A DNA stretch of 64,000 nt from Oncomelania hupensis (GCA_036898135.1 CM072514.1:77816442-77880441), one strand, 5' to 3'; counted from the first letter of the stretch, positions 22,939 to 37,159 are shown. Program-made: numbers and translations. Notes: generated by a model not told the origin, from the letters alone.

Positions 22939-24240
22939 GACCCAGATGCTCGGTCGCTCGGCAGTCAGGGCAGGTTTAAAAAGCTTGTTTTAACACGGGT
23001 GGACACGCGTAATGGGCGGGTGCATAATTATCAAACAAACACAAAAATATAAATTTAAAAAAACAAAACCCACACGTATATAATAGGAATTGGGTGGTTA
23101 CCGAGTTAGACTTGTCAAACAGGAAGAGCGACCCGCATCTGATAGCCCTCCCTCCTACCCCTACCCCATCTCCCCACCACCACCACCACATCTATCCCTC
23201 CGCCTCGACTCTGCCCTACCCCTTCTCTGTCACTAAGTCATTTATTTCTCTTCGATGCTGTCCCCCACCCACTCCGCCCTCTCATCGTCACTCAGTCCCC
23301 TTACCCCATACCCTTCCCTCATATCCTTTCCCCTCACCCTCTCTCCCACCCCCACAACCCCCATCTAACTTTTCAATCTGCTGTTGTTCTTTTACAGGGC
23401 AGCCTTGATGTTACTCAGACGGAGGACAGGCTTATATGGTTTGTAGATAGTGGTGTTGTAAACAATGAATGGATGGATTTCTTAGGGCTATTATTCATGG
23501 ACTGGATACCCATTTTATATATATGAGATGGTGCACGAGTGAGAGAAGCTCGCCACCGCTCTCTGTCTCAGCTCTCAGTGTTCTTTGTTCTCTGCCTCCA
23601 CATTAGGTGATGGAATTGTACTAAAAAGGTAGGATGAAGATTTTGTACTTTGACCTATTTGATGTATGTTAATAAATAAATAGTTAGAAAAACAAAATGA
23701 AAGAGTTGTGGGTTAGCAAATACAATCTCTTAAAACTGTCTCTCAAGCTGTCTGTGTAAAGTGTTGTCTCCATAAAATGCTAGTTTTTGTTTCCCCCCGG
23801 ACGTGAAGGTGATGAGCTGACCACGTCATAAATGCCTAATATCCTTGAGATGTTGTCGTTAAACTACGGACACGTTTAGTGCAAATGTCTCTTCAGTTCA
23901 ATGTTAGTGTTAACGTCACTGAAAGAAGTGATAATTATTGTTGGCAGGTTGAGAGCTACGAAGGGTAACTAAAGCTTTTGTGGTGTGCGAAACCCGATCC
24001 ACTGAAGACTAAGCTAAATGAAATGGTTGGTTGAAAAGTAAATTCTTATTGAAACATTGCTGATAACTTATGTACGTATACGTAGTGCTGCTTTTGCGTG
24101 GAGCAAAACGTTTGGGATCCTTACAGTAATAGGATTGTGTTGATAGTTTCTGATGTTATTTCACAGTGACGGCAAACGCTGGTAACGGCCCATCGCCTGG
24201 CCTTACGTCTTCTTATGTCTGTAGTCAGCTGGATCGGACT
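22939..24240. other. No recognisable gene; C-rich and dispersed repeat sequence
   Basis: Positions 23140-23380 are C/T-rich. An acceptor-like TTCTTTTACAG at about 23397 is not followed by recognisable coding sequence. Positions 24030-24190 share a dispersed repeat with 10529-10700. Confidence 0.5.
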
Positions 24241-24242
24241 TG

Positions 24243-24302
24243 CTCACACACACACACACACATACACACGCACACTCACACACACACACATACACACACA
24301 GA
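24243..24302. repeat. (CA)n microsatellite
   Basis: About 60 bp of ACACAC with TACA interruptions. Confidence 0.93.
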
Positions 24303-24873
24303 GTTGACCAACATTATCTCTCTACCCAACTTTCATTTGGCAGTTTTGTCTTCTTTTTTTTTCCTCTCTCGGTCAAAACGACTTAAGCCTATTCGACAAC
24401 AATTATTACAATAGTTTTAATACGCAATCGGGGGTAAACGATGTTTGGCAGACGGAAAATCAACACGATACATTTTGAAGCCTATCAAGGCAACAGAAAA
24501 AAACAACAAAAAAAACACAACAATATTCTCTGTCAAATGTTGAAACTTGAACGGAAGATGAGCGAAAACTAGTACCACAGTTCTTACCGTAGAAACTGGT
24601 TATTCAACAGACGGGGTTACTTTGAAAACGAAAGATGGGGGGAGGGTATTTTTAGGCTTATCGCATTGATATTACATTTTTAAAGCGCTGATACGCTAGA
24701 CAATGTTTATGTGAATTAATGGCGATGTTCGTAGAGCTGATGTTTGATTCATTGACTATGATATTGTCCTTGTCACTTTTATCGTGTTTCTGCCATGTTG
24801 CCCACATGTCAAATGTCCTTGTCTAAATATGGAGACAATAAAGCATCTTGTATATTGTGTTTGTGTGTGTGTG

Positions 24874-25473
24874 TGTTACACTCGATGTTGGTTTTGTTTT
24901 TAATCAGTAGTTGATTCAGCCCCAATGCTTGAATCCTGATAAGTATAACTCAGATTCGTTTATCCACGCAACCTGTCAACTCAACAACAAGGCAGAAGTC
25001 GTCGTATGAAGTTTCCCAACTTTATTCAGCGTACATCAACAACTGCATACAATCGCTCAATCACTTTTCACTTTCTCTCTGTAACTTTTTAACTTTCAAC
25101 TTATCTTTTGAAACAGTGCGGCACATATAGAGTCTCTCTATACTCCAGAAAAATTTAGAATACTCCAGCGTGACGCACCACAACCTATCAAAACAAACTT
25201 CATCATCACTGTCTTACGTCATATAACCTTTTTTTAGGATGGAAGCGTCTCGTAGTTACCACTAGATTTATCCACACGCTTCGATCGATAATAAACAACC
25301 AACTCTAGAAAATTCTCAAATAATATCGATCAGATATATAAAGCTTCTTCTAACAGCAACGCAAAATAAAATCAAAGGTAAATACATTCTGTTATTGAAT
25401 GCTTTGCAAAACAAAACGATCGAATCTATCGTGCGCGTCCCACACGCACCACAATGCGCGTCTCAATGTAACA
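24874..25473 (-). mobile_element. Solo LTR, 600 bp
   Basis: Perfect 7 bp terminal inverted repeat (TGTTACA and TGTAACA) flanked by GTGTG on both sides (24869-24873 and 25474-25478). The left copy of the duplication lies in a GT array. On the minus strand a GCTGAATAAAGTTGG block supplies a polyadenylation signal about 150 bp from the 3' end. No internal retroviral-type genes are adjacent, so it is a solo LTR by recombination, or a non-autonomous element of similar shape. A relative is at 48700-49300. Confidence 0.7.
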
Positions 25474-25720
25474 GTGTGTGAGTGTGCGTCTGGGTGTGTA
25501 CGCGAGCGCTCGTGCGAGTGTGGAGCTAACGAGCAAAAATGTATATGCAAACGGCCATAATATTATTATGGAAGTGCATGACTTGAACTTAAGAATAACG
25601 AGAAGGTAATTTAAGTGTTCCTGTAAACTTTCGGTCGTTGAGGGAGAGATAGATAGACAGAGATAGAGAGAGGCGTTTGGAATATCTCTTTTCTCTGGGA
25701 CAGCTTATTGGAGCCGTGCA

Positions 25721-25726
<6 letters not shown>

Positions 25727-25780
<54 letters not shown>

Positions 25781-26003
25781 CACTCCACTCCACTCCACTC
25801 CACTCCACTCCACTACACTACACTCCACTACACTACACTACACTACACTACACTACACTACACTACACTACACTACACTACACTACACTACAATACACTA
25901 CAATACAATACACTACAATACAATACACTACAATACACTACAATACAATACACTACAATACAATACACTACAATACAATACACTACAATACAATACACTA
26001 CGA
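25727..26003. repeat. (CT)n then (ACACT/ACAAT)n pentanucleotide array
   Basis: CT at 25727-25778 passes into CACTC, then CACTA, then mixed CACTA/CAATA pentamers until 26003. The ordered change of unit along the array suggests stepwise expansion. Confidence 0.96.
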
Positions 26004-26315
26004 CTTCATTTGCCTCACACGGTTAAATTACCATGGCGGCCGCACATAAGTACACAAAACAAAGCAAAAAACATAAAGCACTTCGCAACACACCAAACGA
26101 ACAATAAATTTGTAAAAGTAGAAAGAAAACACTAACACTAGGTCACAATAGGTGGCACAATCCCCACTCAACACTCTGCATCATATCACAGATAGCAATG
26201 GCATTGAGAATAATATTTATTTTTTAAAAATATACAAATGAAATAAAAATTAAATAATATTTTCTCTCCGGTTATCCACACTCCTCACCTTCTCTCCCTT
26301 CCCCCCCCCCCCTTG

Positions 26316-26427
26316 CCCACGAGCGCCTATGCCTGTGACGCGGCTCCCTTTGGTTATCTCAAAGGTAGACGCGTAATAGGCATAGGGCTCGCGTGTCCAG
26401 ATACAAGCGTCTGTGCACGCCATGTAC
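26316..26427. repeat. Foldback mini-element (AGGCATAGGCGCT family)
   Basis: Left arm GAGCGCCTATGCCTGTGACG and right arm with its complement GCATAGGGCTCGCGTGTCC, separated by TTTGGTTATCT and followed by AGATACAAGCG. Related loci are at 40012-40115 and 48345-48640. Confidence 0.7.
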
Positions 26428-26580
26428 AAGTCAAGTCAGTCAAGTCAAGTCAAGTCAAGACACTTTATTACCCAATGAATTCAAAATACATAGGATTTTG
26501 TTTTGGTGATGCGGTAAAACATTCAGTCCTTCTACAACAACAAACAACCTTCCACTGGACATTAAAACATTAAAATACTC
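26428..26580 (-). mobile_element. LINE 3' end with (TTGAC)n tail
   Basis: A (GTCAA)n run at 26428-26458 is followed by CACTTTATTACCCAATG, the complement of an AATAAAG-bearing 3' UTR, as at 2113. A similar relic is at 45775-45830. Confidence 0.6.
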
Positions 26581-26639
26581 TAATCTGCGAATACCTGCGA
26601 ATCCCCTCAATACTGGATTGAAATTTGCTGTTCCTAAAC

Positions 26640-26835
26640 AATGACTTACGTAAATAATGCATTATTTAGCAACATCGTCTAAATAATATATTATTTAGCA
26701 AATTCAGCTTAATAATGCATTATATAGGTAAACAAATAATTATTTAGAAACATTCCTAACTAATACATTATTTAACACAATCTGCTAAATAATGCGTTGT
26801 ATAGTTAAATAATTCCTAATTTAGCAACAGTGTCT
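26640..26835. repeat. Tandem array of TAAATAATGCATTATTTA palindromes
   Basis: Five to six units of about 30-40 bp, each centred on an imperfect palindrome of the form TAAATAATRYATTATTTAGC with AT-rich spacers. Confidence 0.75.
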
Positions 26836-26954
26836 TAACAACAACAGCAAGTCCTTTATACGCTTCATGTGTCCGGGGACGTTAATTTATCTAACAACAG
26901 TGTCTTATTTACCTATGTCATGATTTATTTAATAACATCCAGACACATAGGCAC

Positions 26955-27002
26955 ACACATACACACACCCCCCCCCCCCACACACACACACACACACACA
27001 GA
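26955..27002. repeat. (CA)n with poly-C
   Basis: CA units interrupted by a run of ten C. Confidence 0.9.
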
Positions 27003-27617
27003 GGAGTGGATGAGATGGGGATGCACTGGGAGCACGTGCCACCCTACTATTCTCCTCCCCCCTCTGAGTGAAAAAAAAAATATTTTAGATACCTATCTAC
27101 CTCAGGCCTGCTCTGACCTTGGTCCGCCCCTGTCACACGCATGCGTTTATCTTTCCCCAGTTCTAACACGGAGCCGGGTAGGTTACCCATTCATAGCTAG
27201 GAGGGACTATTGTGTGTGTGTAATCAACGGTACGTTAAAAAGCTCATTTTAGATTTAGATTTTAATGCTTTATTGTCCCTTTTTATCGTGAAATTCTTGT
27301 CCGCCTCCCCTGTGGAAGGCGTAGTCGCAGCCTGTGGCGCGCCCAAACCCAACCTACCTAACATTAGTTGTGATTTTTGAAATTTAGAAATTCTTTAAAT
27401 TTTTTGGAAATTTTTGGAAATTTTGCTGGGGGAGCAAATCGGAGTACCCGGAGAAAACCCCCGAGACGTTGCCCGAGTCGAAAGTAAATAATATTCGGAG
27501 AAACATAACGCCCCGATGCAGGATCGAACCCACACCTGTCAGGCGCCATTGGTTTCTGGCCTGGCATAGTGCTTATATAATGTATGTAATATAAAGCACG
27601 TACATGATTGGATTCTC

Positions 27618-27639
27618 TCTATCTCTCCCTCCCTCTCTC

Positions 27640-27681
<42 letters not shown>
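27618..27681. repeat. (CT)n microsatellite
   Basis: About 60 bp CT. Upstream, 27425-27565 carries a B-box-like motif (minus strand GGGTTCGATCCTGC) without a supporting A box. Confidence 0.9.
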
Positions 27682-27683
<2 letters not shown>

Positions 27684-27906
27684 GTTTTAATTGAAACGTA
27701 AATAGAAGGATATTATGTAGCACGAATGGCCTTAGGCATACAGCGTAGATGTAAAAAGATGTAATTTCATTACAAACAAATTCAACATATACACAGGATA
27801 ATTTTAATGATGCAAATATTTTACCACAACACGTTGCGCCAAAAATCATTAATACTCCATATCCCATATGCGAATGGAAAGCGCACAATATGATATTAAT
27901 TATACC

Positions 27907-28035
27907 AATTTTAAGAAACGTGAACATCCTTACTTAATTGCTAAAGAGGCCCGAGAACATATAAATGAACATTATTATAGACATTTAAAAGTTTATACAG
28001 ATGGGTCTGTAATTTCTTCAGGAGATGCAAAGTAA
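27907..28035 (+). pseudogene. Relic of a LINE RNase H domain
   Basis: A 42-codon open stretch contains HLKVYTDGSVISSGDA, matching the first catalytic motif (YTDGS) of RNase H domains found at the C-terminus of ORF2 in some non-LTR elements. It is preceded by AKEAREHINEH and ends in TAA at 28033-28035. No further domain follows, so it is a broken fragment. Assignment is by motif only. Confidence 0.55.
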
Positions 28036-28039
28036 TACC

Positions 28040-28825
28040 GACTTTGATCTTTTTATGCTCGTGACCTTGAGATGACCTTGACTTGAGGCTCCAAATACAC
28101 ACATGTACTATCAAATAAACTACAGCAAATGTTGCATTATGCCAAGAAATTACCTTACCTTGAGATGACATTGAACTTTGACTTGAACTAAGGATGACCT
28201 TGACCTTGTCTTCACCCGACCTCTCATGTATGTTCAAATAACTCAATGTTGTTGATACTATGGGTTAAATTAACAGCCATTACACTGTATGAGGACCTAT
28301 TTTTAAAATGTTTTTTGCAAGGCCTAAAATGACCTTGACCTTCAAGATCAACGCTAAAACGGAACATATATGAAAGATCAGTCTATCATTTTTAAATGCA
28401 ACAAGTTTGGACTAATAATTTATATCTCTCATAGCTTAGGGTCAATGCCAATTCAAAGTACCTATGCTAACTGACTTTGGACAGTTACAATGACCTTTTC
28501 CTTGGAGTGAGGGTTGCCAAATTTGCATAGTATGTGTGTCTCATTAATATCTATCACGCTTCAAAAAATCGTAAGTTCAAAATTAATAACTGTGGGAAAA
28601 GTTAACTTTTGTTAAAACAAATTGTCATATTTTACTAATGTGTGTTGACCCTGTCACTTTGATCTTGAAGTGAAGTCATTCATTCACTGATCATGTATGA
28701 GGTCTCATGGATATACACCATCTCACCAAATTTGGTTGTGATAGTTGAAATAGGTTCTAATATATCCACTTGCAAGTTTTGCACAGACAGACGGTGGACA
28801 GACAGACCGACAATTTTTGTAATGT
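28040..28825. repeat. Dispersed repeat rich in TGACCTTGACCTT motifs
   Basis: Contains eight or more TGACCTTGA or ATGACCTTG motifs and ends with a CAGACAGACGGTGGACAGAC block. A (TCTA)n tract begins about 60 bp later. No coding sequence was seen. Confidence 0.6.
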
Positions 28826-28881
28826 CATTTTTGGACTATTTAGCACTAATTTTGCACAGACTTGCAAAAATCGGATTTTTA

Positions 28882-29258
<377 letters not shown>

Positions 29259-29828
29259 CAAGGGGTCCTCGAGTTACGACGTTGATCCGTTCGTTGGACC
29301 CGTCGTAACCCGATGTCATCGTAAGTCGGAACGTAAGTTGGAACATAAAGAAAAATACCTGTACTGTACGTACAGTGTTATATACTGTACTGTAACTGTT
29401 AATGACATAAAAAAGTTTTAATATTATAATGTCCATTTTAACTTCCATGGTGATGGCCTTTCTTTTCTTTGATGCACTACCATCACAAGAGTCTGACTTA
29501 CGTTTGGGAGCCATAACCAAGGGCAAAAAACGATAAAACACGTGAGAGAGATAGACGGCGTAAACAACCAAAATGGCGTATGTACAGTGACTGAGCGTAT
29601 GAAGCGACGCCAGCGTAGGAAGCGACGCCGTCTTCCCCGCCGTATAACCACAAACAAAGCGTATTCTTCCGCCGCTCGCCAGAAACTAGCTCCCGTTTGT
29701 TTACGTCGCTTCGCTAAACCACGTAAGACGGAACAACGCGTAATATTATTTATTATATTTTTATGGGGAGGAGCGTCGTAACCACGAAACAACGAAAGTC
29801 GAGACCGGCGTAACCCGAGGACTTACTG
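29259..29828 (-). mobile_element. Tigger/pogo-like non-autonomous element
   Basis: The left end CAAGGGGTCCTCGAGTTACG and the right end (complement CAGTAAGTCCTCGGGTTACG) are inverted repeats flanked by TA, as in the Tc1/mariner-pogo superfamily. On the minus strand an ATG at 29514 opens MAPKRKSDSCDGS, then KKRKAITMEVKMDII, resembling the extreme N-terminus of Tigger/CENP-B-like transposases. The frame is lost within about 35 codons and the catalytic DDE region is absent. It inserted exactly at the end of the (TCTA)n array. Confidence 0.75.
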
Positions 29829-30021
29829 TACATATATATATATATATGTATGCAATATGTAGCGATGTAAACAAACGGGAGCTAGTTCCGAGACTTCCAT
29901 TGCAATGCATGAATCAAAATAATAACCGCGGTTAAGGCATTGAGGTTCAAAAACATGTCCAACTTGTTAGCTACACACCCATATGTTTATTAACTAGTAA
30001 ACCGATCTGCTATAGAAATAT

Positions 30022-30095
30022 CACACACACACACACACACCCCCACACACACACACACACACACACACGCACCCACCCACCCACACACACACACA
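30022..30095. repeat. (CA)n microsatellite
   Basis: Interrupted CA array. A (GT)n array of similar length follows at 30342-30410. No gene lies between. Confidence 0.93.
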
Positions 30096-30341
30096 AATCT
30101 AAACCATGTAGCGGTCATTCCTTATATAACAAAATGATGCGAGTGTAGTTTGAACCTTGGCGAGAACTTGCACCACTGCTTCAGAAGAGTTATTTTTAAA
30201 AATGAGCGGCTTACTACTAAATAAACATACTGTTTAAGTTTTATAAAAAGACCTTCTTGAAGTAAATAAAGTCTTTAATTTTCCTTTACTTGTTTTCTTT
30301 CGTCTTTTTTTTTAAAATAGAAAATTGCTTCGATTGATTGA

Positions 30342-30350
30342 TTGTGTGTG

Positions 30351-30383
<33 letters not shown>

Positions 30384-30410
30384 GCGCGCGAGTGTATGTG
30401 TGTGTGATAG
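30342..30410. repeat. (GT)n microsatellite with CG core
   Basis: GT units with a short CGCGCGCG insert. Confidence 0.93.
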
Positions 30411-30964
30411 AGAAAGACCCAGGTACAATTTATATTTTCATAGGTGTTTACACTTTGTGCGCATACATTGAACCTAGGTCCAATTTACCCCTCGTTTAAG
30501 TTCAATTTACCCGCAAGGGAATCTAAATTTGACTTACACAACATTTTTTTTAAAATCCGTCCCAGACAGAAACCGTTGACACCACAGCTTTCATCGTTTA
30601 AGGCCACATAGGTTTAATGTCTACCTTTTAAATGACGTTCATGTTTTGTGGCTTTTGTCTACTTTCCACCAAAATATCGAAGAAGTTCCTTAAGGGGTTC
30701 AATATACCCATTCTTTCCCCCAATACACGTGTGCCTTTCTTTTCTTATTAGTTCTCTTCGAGACTCGGACAAAGAGAATGGAAGAGGACATTTTTACATT
30801 ACAATTTTCACTGTTAGTGTTCACAAATCTTCTGCGTGTCTCTCACGAGAAGAAACTGAAAGGGAGAGCACTATGGTCGGATAGAAAGCAAAGCAAAGCA
30901 AAAGCAAGTCCACGCCGCTGGTACTAAGAAAAAACAAAATTGCCATTTTTCTATTGTGGCGCTA

Positions 30965-31120
30965 TATTGCACCCTGCAGATTGGATGTTCAAGTTTATAC
31001 TTTTTTGCCATCAAACTGCAGATTAGAATTTAAAGTTTTATAGTTTTAGACTTGCTGCACTTGAAGTCATTCTGCAGATTGGATTTTCAAGTTGTAAAGC
31101 CTGCTGCATATCTGGAGTGT
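30965..31120. repeat. Short direct repeat (CTGCAGATTGGATTTTCAAG)
   Basis: Three diverged copies near 30975, 31016 and 31073. No gene is recognised in 30411-31275. Confidence 0.45.
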
Positions 31121-31272
31121 ATTTATCTAATGCGTGCTGTGTTTGTAAACCTCAACGTTGGTGCGACGGTGATCTTCAATTGTGAATTTAGTGTCAGTCC
31201 TTAACTTCTTATTACGTCCAACGCGATGCTCCGTATTAGATTAGAATAACAACAATGAAGACACTTTAAAAA

Positions 31273-33515
<2,243 letters not shown>

Positions 33516-33660
33516 TTTTAATTAATGTATTTATTTACTTATTTATCTATTTTATTGTCCTTATTTAACGCTTTCTCAGCTCAAGAGCTGCTCAAGGCGC
33601 TGGCCGAGACAGGATCTAACTCAAGCCTCCCGCAACGCCCACTTGCAACCTCAATCCTAG
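33516..33660 (-). repeat. Composite SINE 3' tail
   Basis: ATTTATTT tail followed, on the minus strand, by GCGCCTTGAGCAGCTCTTGAG and the upstream body. Confidence 0.7.
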
Positions 33661-33738
33661 AGGACCTCGAAAGTAGGGAAGAAGAAACTAGGGCTTGCTA
33701 GGTATAGTTCTAGGTAGCTGGTATTCAGACATTAACGT

Positions 33739-33930
33739 GGGGCCGGGTAGCTCAGTTGGTAGAGCGGCTTACTAGCACTAACCGAAAGGTACCTAGTTCG
33801 AATCCCGGATTGGTCAACGTCTGACCATATTATTTTCTCCTTACCATCAACAGGTTCGCTGGTGTCAGAATAATGTGACCAGTAGTCGCCTATACGCTCC
33901 GGTGTCGTGTGACTATAATCTACAATTACC
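33739..33930 (+). repeat. tRNA-derived SINE
   Basis: A box GTAGCTCAGTTGGTAGAGCG, B box AGTTCGAATCCCGG, then the family body to GTGTGACTATAATCTAC. The minus-strand SINE body fragment at 33935-34010 belongs to the composite family. Confidence 0.88.
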
Positions 33931-34454
33931 CATTAAATTAATCAGACATCAGCGTCAGGATTTTTAAAGTCCGTGTATTGGAATTGCGTGCGGTGTATGG
34001 TCTCATCAGAAGGAGTAGGAACATCTGTCGCATGAAAGAAAGGGAGATCCGTTGGAGAAGAAAAAAGAGGGAACAGTAATGTTGATTGTCAACTGTTGAA
34101 GTGGGCAGGTCTCGCCACAGTGCATTCATTCTGTAGCATGCAATAATATAATGAGCCTCACACTTAAAGGGGTGCGACATTCGCTGCATGTCCTTAAATG
34201 TAAAGTCGCGTGTCAATAATTCTGTACAATCACTGACTGTTGAGTCAGTGCAAGGCACGCAGCGCGTAGTTGAACCCACTAGCCTCTCCACTGATCTCTG
34301 CCGCTCTAGTCGTAGAATTTGAGGTTTAGTTGCAATCATGTTTTAGTCCTCGGGTTTTTTGTTGTTGTTGTTGCTGTTGTTATTGTTGTTGTGGTTTGTG
34401 TGTGGGGTGGGGGTGGGAGGCGTGTATTTATTGACAAATGGGGTGCTAAACTTT

Positions 34455-35190
34455 GCATTTTTTTTTATGCACAAAATGTGGCTTTTAGCGAGCCCCTCAC
34501 TTTTATCCAGCGCACCTTTTTTTTCCTAAGTACATGGGAGTGCTCTTTTAGCACATTGGAGTGCTCTTGTAGGGCATGGGACTGTTTTAAGTACATTGGA
34601 GTGCTCTATCGAGGACGGCCTGTTTTCTGGACAAATTTTAAGTAAAATGGTTAGGGAAAGTGTTAGGAGACGAAATAGGTAAACTTTTTGGATGGAAAGA
34701 GCCATTTTTAAACTCTAATTTTTACATTTTTAGATGAACTGTGCGCTCTTTCTGTTACAAAAATTTAAAAAAACGCTTTCCGAAGCCTACATTTCGTCCA
34801 AAACCCCAATTTGCCATGAATACACGCTTGGCTGTGTGTGTGTCAGACCTTGCCTCTCTTAGTTACAAATGGGTTCATTTGTAAGGAGCCTTCTTTTTTT
34901 TTCTTAGGATCCCACTTTTATTCTAAGTACACGGGAGTGCTCTTTTAGGACATGGGAGTGCAATTGTAGTGCATGAGAGTGTTTTAAGTACAAAAGAGTG
35001 CTCTATCCGGGACGAAGAAAATTCGAGCCACTTTTCGAGCCAATTTTGAAGAAAAGTCGACCTCAGGGGACGCACTGCATCAACTTTTTAGACGAAAAAA
35101 GCCTATTTTGCTATTTTGCTTCAGATTCTTACATTTTTAGATGAATTTTGCGCCTTTCCGTAAGAAACACTTTCCTATTCCTGCATTCTT
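34455..35190. repeat. ~410 bp tandem duplication with internal subrepeats
   Basis: Two diverged copies (about 34455-34810 and 34870-35190). Each contains AAGTACAYGGGAGTGCTCTT subrepeats in three or four variants, followed by a conserved TTACATTTTTAGATGAA block. Confidence 0.7.
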
Positions 35191-35220
35191 AAATAAACCC
35201 AGTTCTCGTATTTTCCAAAT

Positions 35221-35221
35221 A

Positions 35222-35254
<33 letters not shown>

Positions 35255-35300
35255 GTTTGTGTTCTGTGTATGTGTTTGTATGTTTGTGTAGGTGTGTCTG
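35221..35300. repeat. (GT)n microsatellite
   Basis: Interrupted GT array. The flank AATGTCTGGAAATAC after it recurs at about 59840. Confidence 0.93.
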
Positions 35301-35639
35301 TGAATGTCTGGAAATACCTTTAAATAGCTTTCCATCTTGCTTCTTACATTCGCTGAGTCAGTTCTATACAGTCTCTTTATATTACAAAGGGAGGGGATTG
35401 GGGTGGGGAAGGGAAGGGATTCTCGCCTTTTTAATGTTTTTTTCAAAACCTGCTTGCTGCATGTCGGGATTGTGGGATTGTGTATATAGTGCGTGCAGTG
35501 TTTATAAAGTTCAAACATAGGTGCGACCGTGGCTTTCAACAGTGCATGTGGAGAAATTCGTAGCTGTTTTGTGCAGGCGCCGCAGTAGTGCAAAGTTACG
35601 GTCTTTTGGTTCAGTCATCTGTTACTGGCATGTCTTAAC

Positions 35640-35755
35640 GATGAACAAGGCCGCTAGTGAGCGCCTCGGGCGGTTTGAGTTAGATCTTGCATCGGCCAAG
35701 CGCCTTGAGTAGTTCTTCAGCTGGAAAAAGCGCTATATAAGAGAGATTTGGTGAA
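35640..35755 (+). repeat. Composite SINE 3' tail
   Basis: Plus-strand GAGCGCCTCGGGCGGTTTGA, GCGCCTTGAGTAGTTCTTCAG and AAAAAGCGCTATATAAGAGA. Confidence 0.7.
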
Positions 35756-35928
35756 CAGTCGACCAAAATCGCTTCAAATCACGATGCCGTTTTTATTTTC
35801 TTTGGTGAAATGACGACCAAAGTGACTTGATTTATGTGTGTGTGTGGTGTGTGTGAGTGTGTGTGTATGTATGTATGTTTGTGTATATGTGTGCGTGTGT
35901 ATGTGTGTGTTTGTGTGTGCGTGTGTGG

Positions 35929-36163
35929 CGATGTAGAAACGCCGTTATTGCTACACACTCTTTATACTCTACCTACTGTACGTTCTTTTGACGGCCCCGT
36001 TATTTTGACGTCAAAATAGTGTTCTGTTAGGGTTAGGGCTGTATCAGGCTTAGGGTTAGGTTAAGGGTTAGAGTTAGCTTTAAAAAATTGACAAATTTCA
36101 TAAATGTCAATACAACGTATGTGGCTTTTCATGAAAGTGATAGCAACGGCGTTTTTACACGGT
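35929..36163. mobile_element. MITE with TTAGGG-like core, copy 1
   Basis: The left end TGTAGAAACGCCGTTATTGC and the right end (complement TGTAAAAACGCCGTTGCTAT) form an inverted repeat. The core contains several GTTAGGGTTAGGG-type units. Both flanks are GT-rich. Copy 2 is at 58821-59054. Confidence 0.65.
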
Positions 36164-36230
36164 TGTTTGTGTGTTTGTGTGTGTTTGTTTGTGTGCGTGT
36201 GTGGGGGGGGGGGCAGCGGGGGGCGTGTGT

Positions 36231-36600
36231 AAGGAGACTTCTGGGCATTTCCTATACCCAGCACATTACCAACGACGAAGTCCGACAGATCATCACACAA
36301 GCCATTTACAACACGATGACATGGTCACAGTGGGGAAGAAACGGAAACTCCGATGGTATGGCCACGTAACCAGCATCAGGTATTGCAAAGACTATCCTAC
36401 AAGGCACAGTGCAAAAAGGCAGAAGAAGAGGGAGACGGAAAAAGAGGTGGGAGGACAACATTCGAGAATGGACTGGCTTGACACTGAGCGAAGCCATCAG
36501 GATTGCTGAGGACAGAGAAAGATGGAGTACGCTGGTTAAACGATCATCTGTGGTTGCCCAACGACCTTCGATTACGGGGTAGGATAGGATAGGATAGGAT
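36231..36600 (+). mobile_element. RTE/BovB-like LINE 3' end
   Basis: The plus strand encodes fragments RLLGISYTQHITNDEVRQ and RRRGRRKKRWEDN in shifted frames, then the noncoding end and a (GGATA)n tail at 36577-36600. These motifs match the C-terminal end of RTE-class ORF2. Confidence 0.8.
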
Positions 36601-37159
36601 ATTTGTGATGCCTTGAACGGAGTGGAAGAGTGTCCAAGAGGAATAAAAAGCTCAACTATTAGCGGACAGCTTGCAACGTTTATCAATGATGAAGTGGTTG
36701 ATCACCGTTGATCCTCAGTAAAAGCGACGGTAGTGTGGGAAATTTAGCCAGAAACATCTGTACTAGAGAAAACTGTAGGTTTTCAAGTACACGCGTTCGA
36801 CATTAATAATTATTATCATTATCGGTCGACATTTAGTACATCGATGTGCTATTGTAATTGTTGTAACAAAACTTATTGTTTTTTGAAAATACAGTCACAC
36901 GACAGTGTGAGCATCTATACAAATAAAGGTGAAAACTGGACTTTTCGAAATAAAGGTTCGACATTTTCGGCATCTACGTTAATATTGTGTTTCCTGTGTC
37001 AAAAGTGTGTTTTATGAAGAACAGGCGAACGGTAAATAGGTTTCATCTGCTGATACTGTGAGCATTAATGCAATGTTTCTTTTTTTTAAAGTAACAAAAT
37101 AACAAATGGAACAGTATTGTGAATATTATTATTAATTTAAAAATTAAATAGTTTTTAAA

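Noticed and set aside
23386..23520. Possible exon after TTCTTTTACAG
   Set aside because: The following frame (GSLDVTQTEDRL..) is short, has no clear donor and no domain similarity.
33739..33812. A functional tRNA gene
   Set aside because: A and B boxes are good, but the acceptor stem and anticodon arm do not fold, there is no pol III terminator, and the same sequence continues into a SINE body with TSDs elsewhere.
36027..36080. Telomere or chromosome-fusion scar (TTAGGG units)
   Set aside because: The same short array with the same flanks occurs at 58914-58990 inside an inverted-repeat element, so it is transposon cargo.
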